From NCBI RefSeq assembly GCF_035046485.1, contig NC_085137.1, positions 499,802,536 to 499,866,535 of the forward strand: 64,000 bases of DNA, given 5' to 3'. The stretch comes from Aedes albopictus. Lineage: Eukaryota; Arthropoda; Insecta; Diptera; Culicidae. Both the position numbers and the translations under genes were made by a program. The notes under the pieces were generated by a model. It did not search any database. It was not told the DNA's origin and worked only from the letters and a program-made list of their open reading frames with translations. Below are positions 63,523 through 64,000 of this stretch, piece by piece. Position 1 is the stretch's first letter. Every line of letters begins with the position of its first letter.

Positions 63523-64000
63523 GGCGGAGGAACAAGGAATCCCACCCGACTCCGTCCTAGCTGTTGGGGACTTTCCTGGCCAAGCGCGCGCCTCCACCCG
63601 CGAAAACTGCGACGACGGCGACGAAGACGATCTCCGCGGACGTAAATATTATTGGTGAACAACGGGAAGGTTTTCAACACTTTGCGGAAGCAGGATTTCT
63701 CACACTCATTAGAAAATTTGCGGATTTTGAGCTGCGATGCGCGAGGCGAGACTGCTCTCACGAAAAAAAGATGGACACCTTTCACTGCAGTGATGATGCG
63801 CCGATGATGACGCTGATGGGACGCGAGAGCGCGAGTGCGAGACGAGAAATGGGGGTCATCGCTGAATGACGTGCTGGAAGCGTTTGCGCGAGACGTTGAT
63901 TTTCTCATCAGAGTAAGATTTATATGATTTAAAAGCACAGAAATCATGAATGGAATTTCATGAGGTTTATTCCGTTGATCGATTGCAATATTCATTGAGT
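63523..64000 (-). promoter_or_regulatory. 5' region of the Myb/SANT-like gene
   Basis: Upstream flank on the minus strand, GC-rich near 63560-63640 and otherwise unremarkable. It likely contains 5' UTR and promoter. No TATA box or other gene could be supported. Confidence 0.4.

Noticed and set aside
63523..63597. Longer N-terminus for the Myb/SANT-like protein starting at 63597
   Set aside because: That codon is GTG; the first ATG in frame is at 63522 with a good initiation context.

Overview
This is eukaryotic, mosquito-type nuclear DNA, most likely from an Aedes species. The grounds are intron-bearing insect genes separated by very large AT-rich intergenic space, a tRNA-derived SINE that I recognise as Feilai-like, dense non-LTR and Ty1/copia retrotransposon remnants, and many foldback/MITE elements. 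The species is inferred, not proven. There is no bacterial-style gene organisation.

Four host genes can be supported. (1) At 34895-36691 (+) are the two 3' coding exons of an MFS sugar (trehalose-type) transporter; the 5' exons were not found. (2) At 54.6-55.7 kb (-) is the spliceosomal U2A' protein, with at least three exons. (3) At 61200-62088 (+) is translation initiation factor eIF3 subunit G. (4) At 62584-63522 (-) is a Myb/SANT-like (zeste-type) DNA-binding protein, convergent with eIF3G. The last 10 kb is therefore a compact housekeeping cluster. The first 54 kb is almost entirely repeats around the transporter. Two weaker candidates are a signal-peptide first exon at 14665-14759 and spliced-looking exons at 55.87-56.31 kb.

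Repeat layout, left to right. A Feilai-like SINE is split by a TTAA MITE (1.8-2.4 kb). A TA-flanked foldback follows (2.7-3.65 kb). A 5.6-kb TTAA-flanked element has arms that are opposed arrays of ~150-bp tandem repeats (6.2-11.8 kb). Two nested terminal-inverted-repeat elements each make 7-bp target duplications (13.0-13.9 kb). A SINE composite with 193-bp direct repeats lies at 16.2-16.9 kb, then a decayed RNase H-bearing non-LTR element (17.6-21.9 kb). A hAT-like MITE is at 24.4 kb and a TA foldback at 26.1-27.7 kb. A 1.6-kb near-perfect hairpin with CACAGTG ends and a 5-bp duplication (Transib-like) is at 27.9-29.5 kb. A degenerate GAAACGC array (30.9-34.2 kb) has been hit by several MITEs.

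Downstream of the transporter lies a second Transib-like foldback with two clean secondary insertions (42.0-45.0 kb). It is followed by non-LTR fragments (45.0-47.0 and 52.6-53.6 kb) and an internally deleted copia element nested in another retrotransposon (47.6-50.2 kb). A foldback carrying tRNA-like sequence is at 50.4-51.2 kb, an ORF1-only retrotransposon at 56.8-57.9 kb, and two MITEs sharing one inverted repeat but different cores at 56.6 and 59.7 kb.

The most distinctive content is this nested transposon record: many insertions carry exact target-site duplications that can be read directly. All coordinates and motif calls were made by eye without alignment software, so percentage identities are not given.
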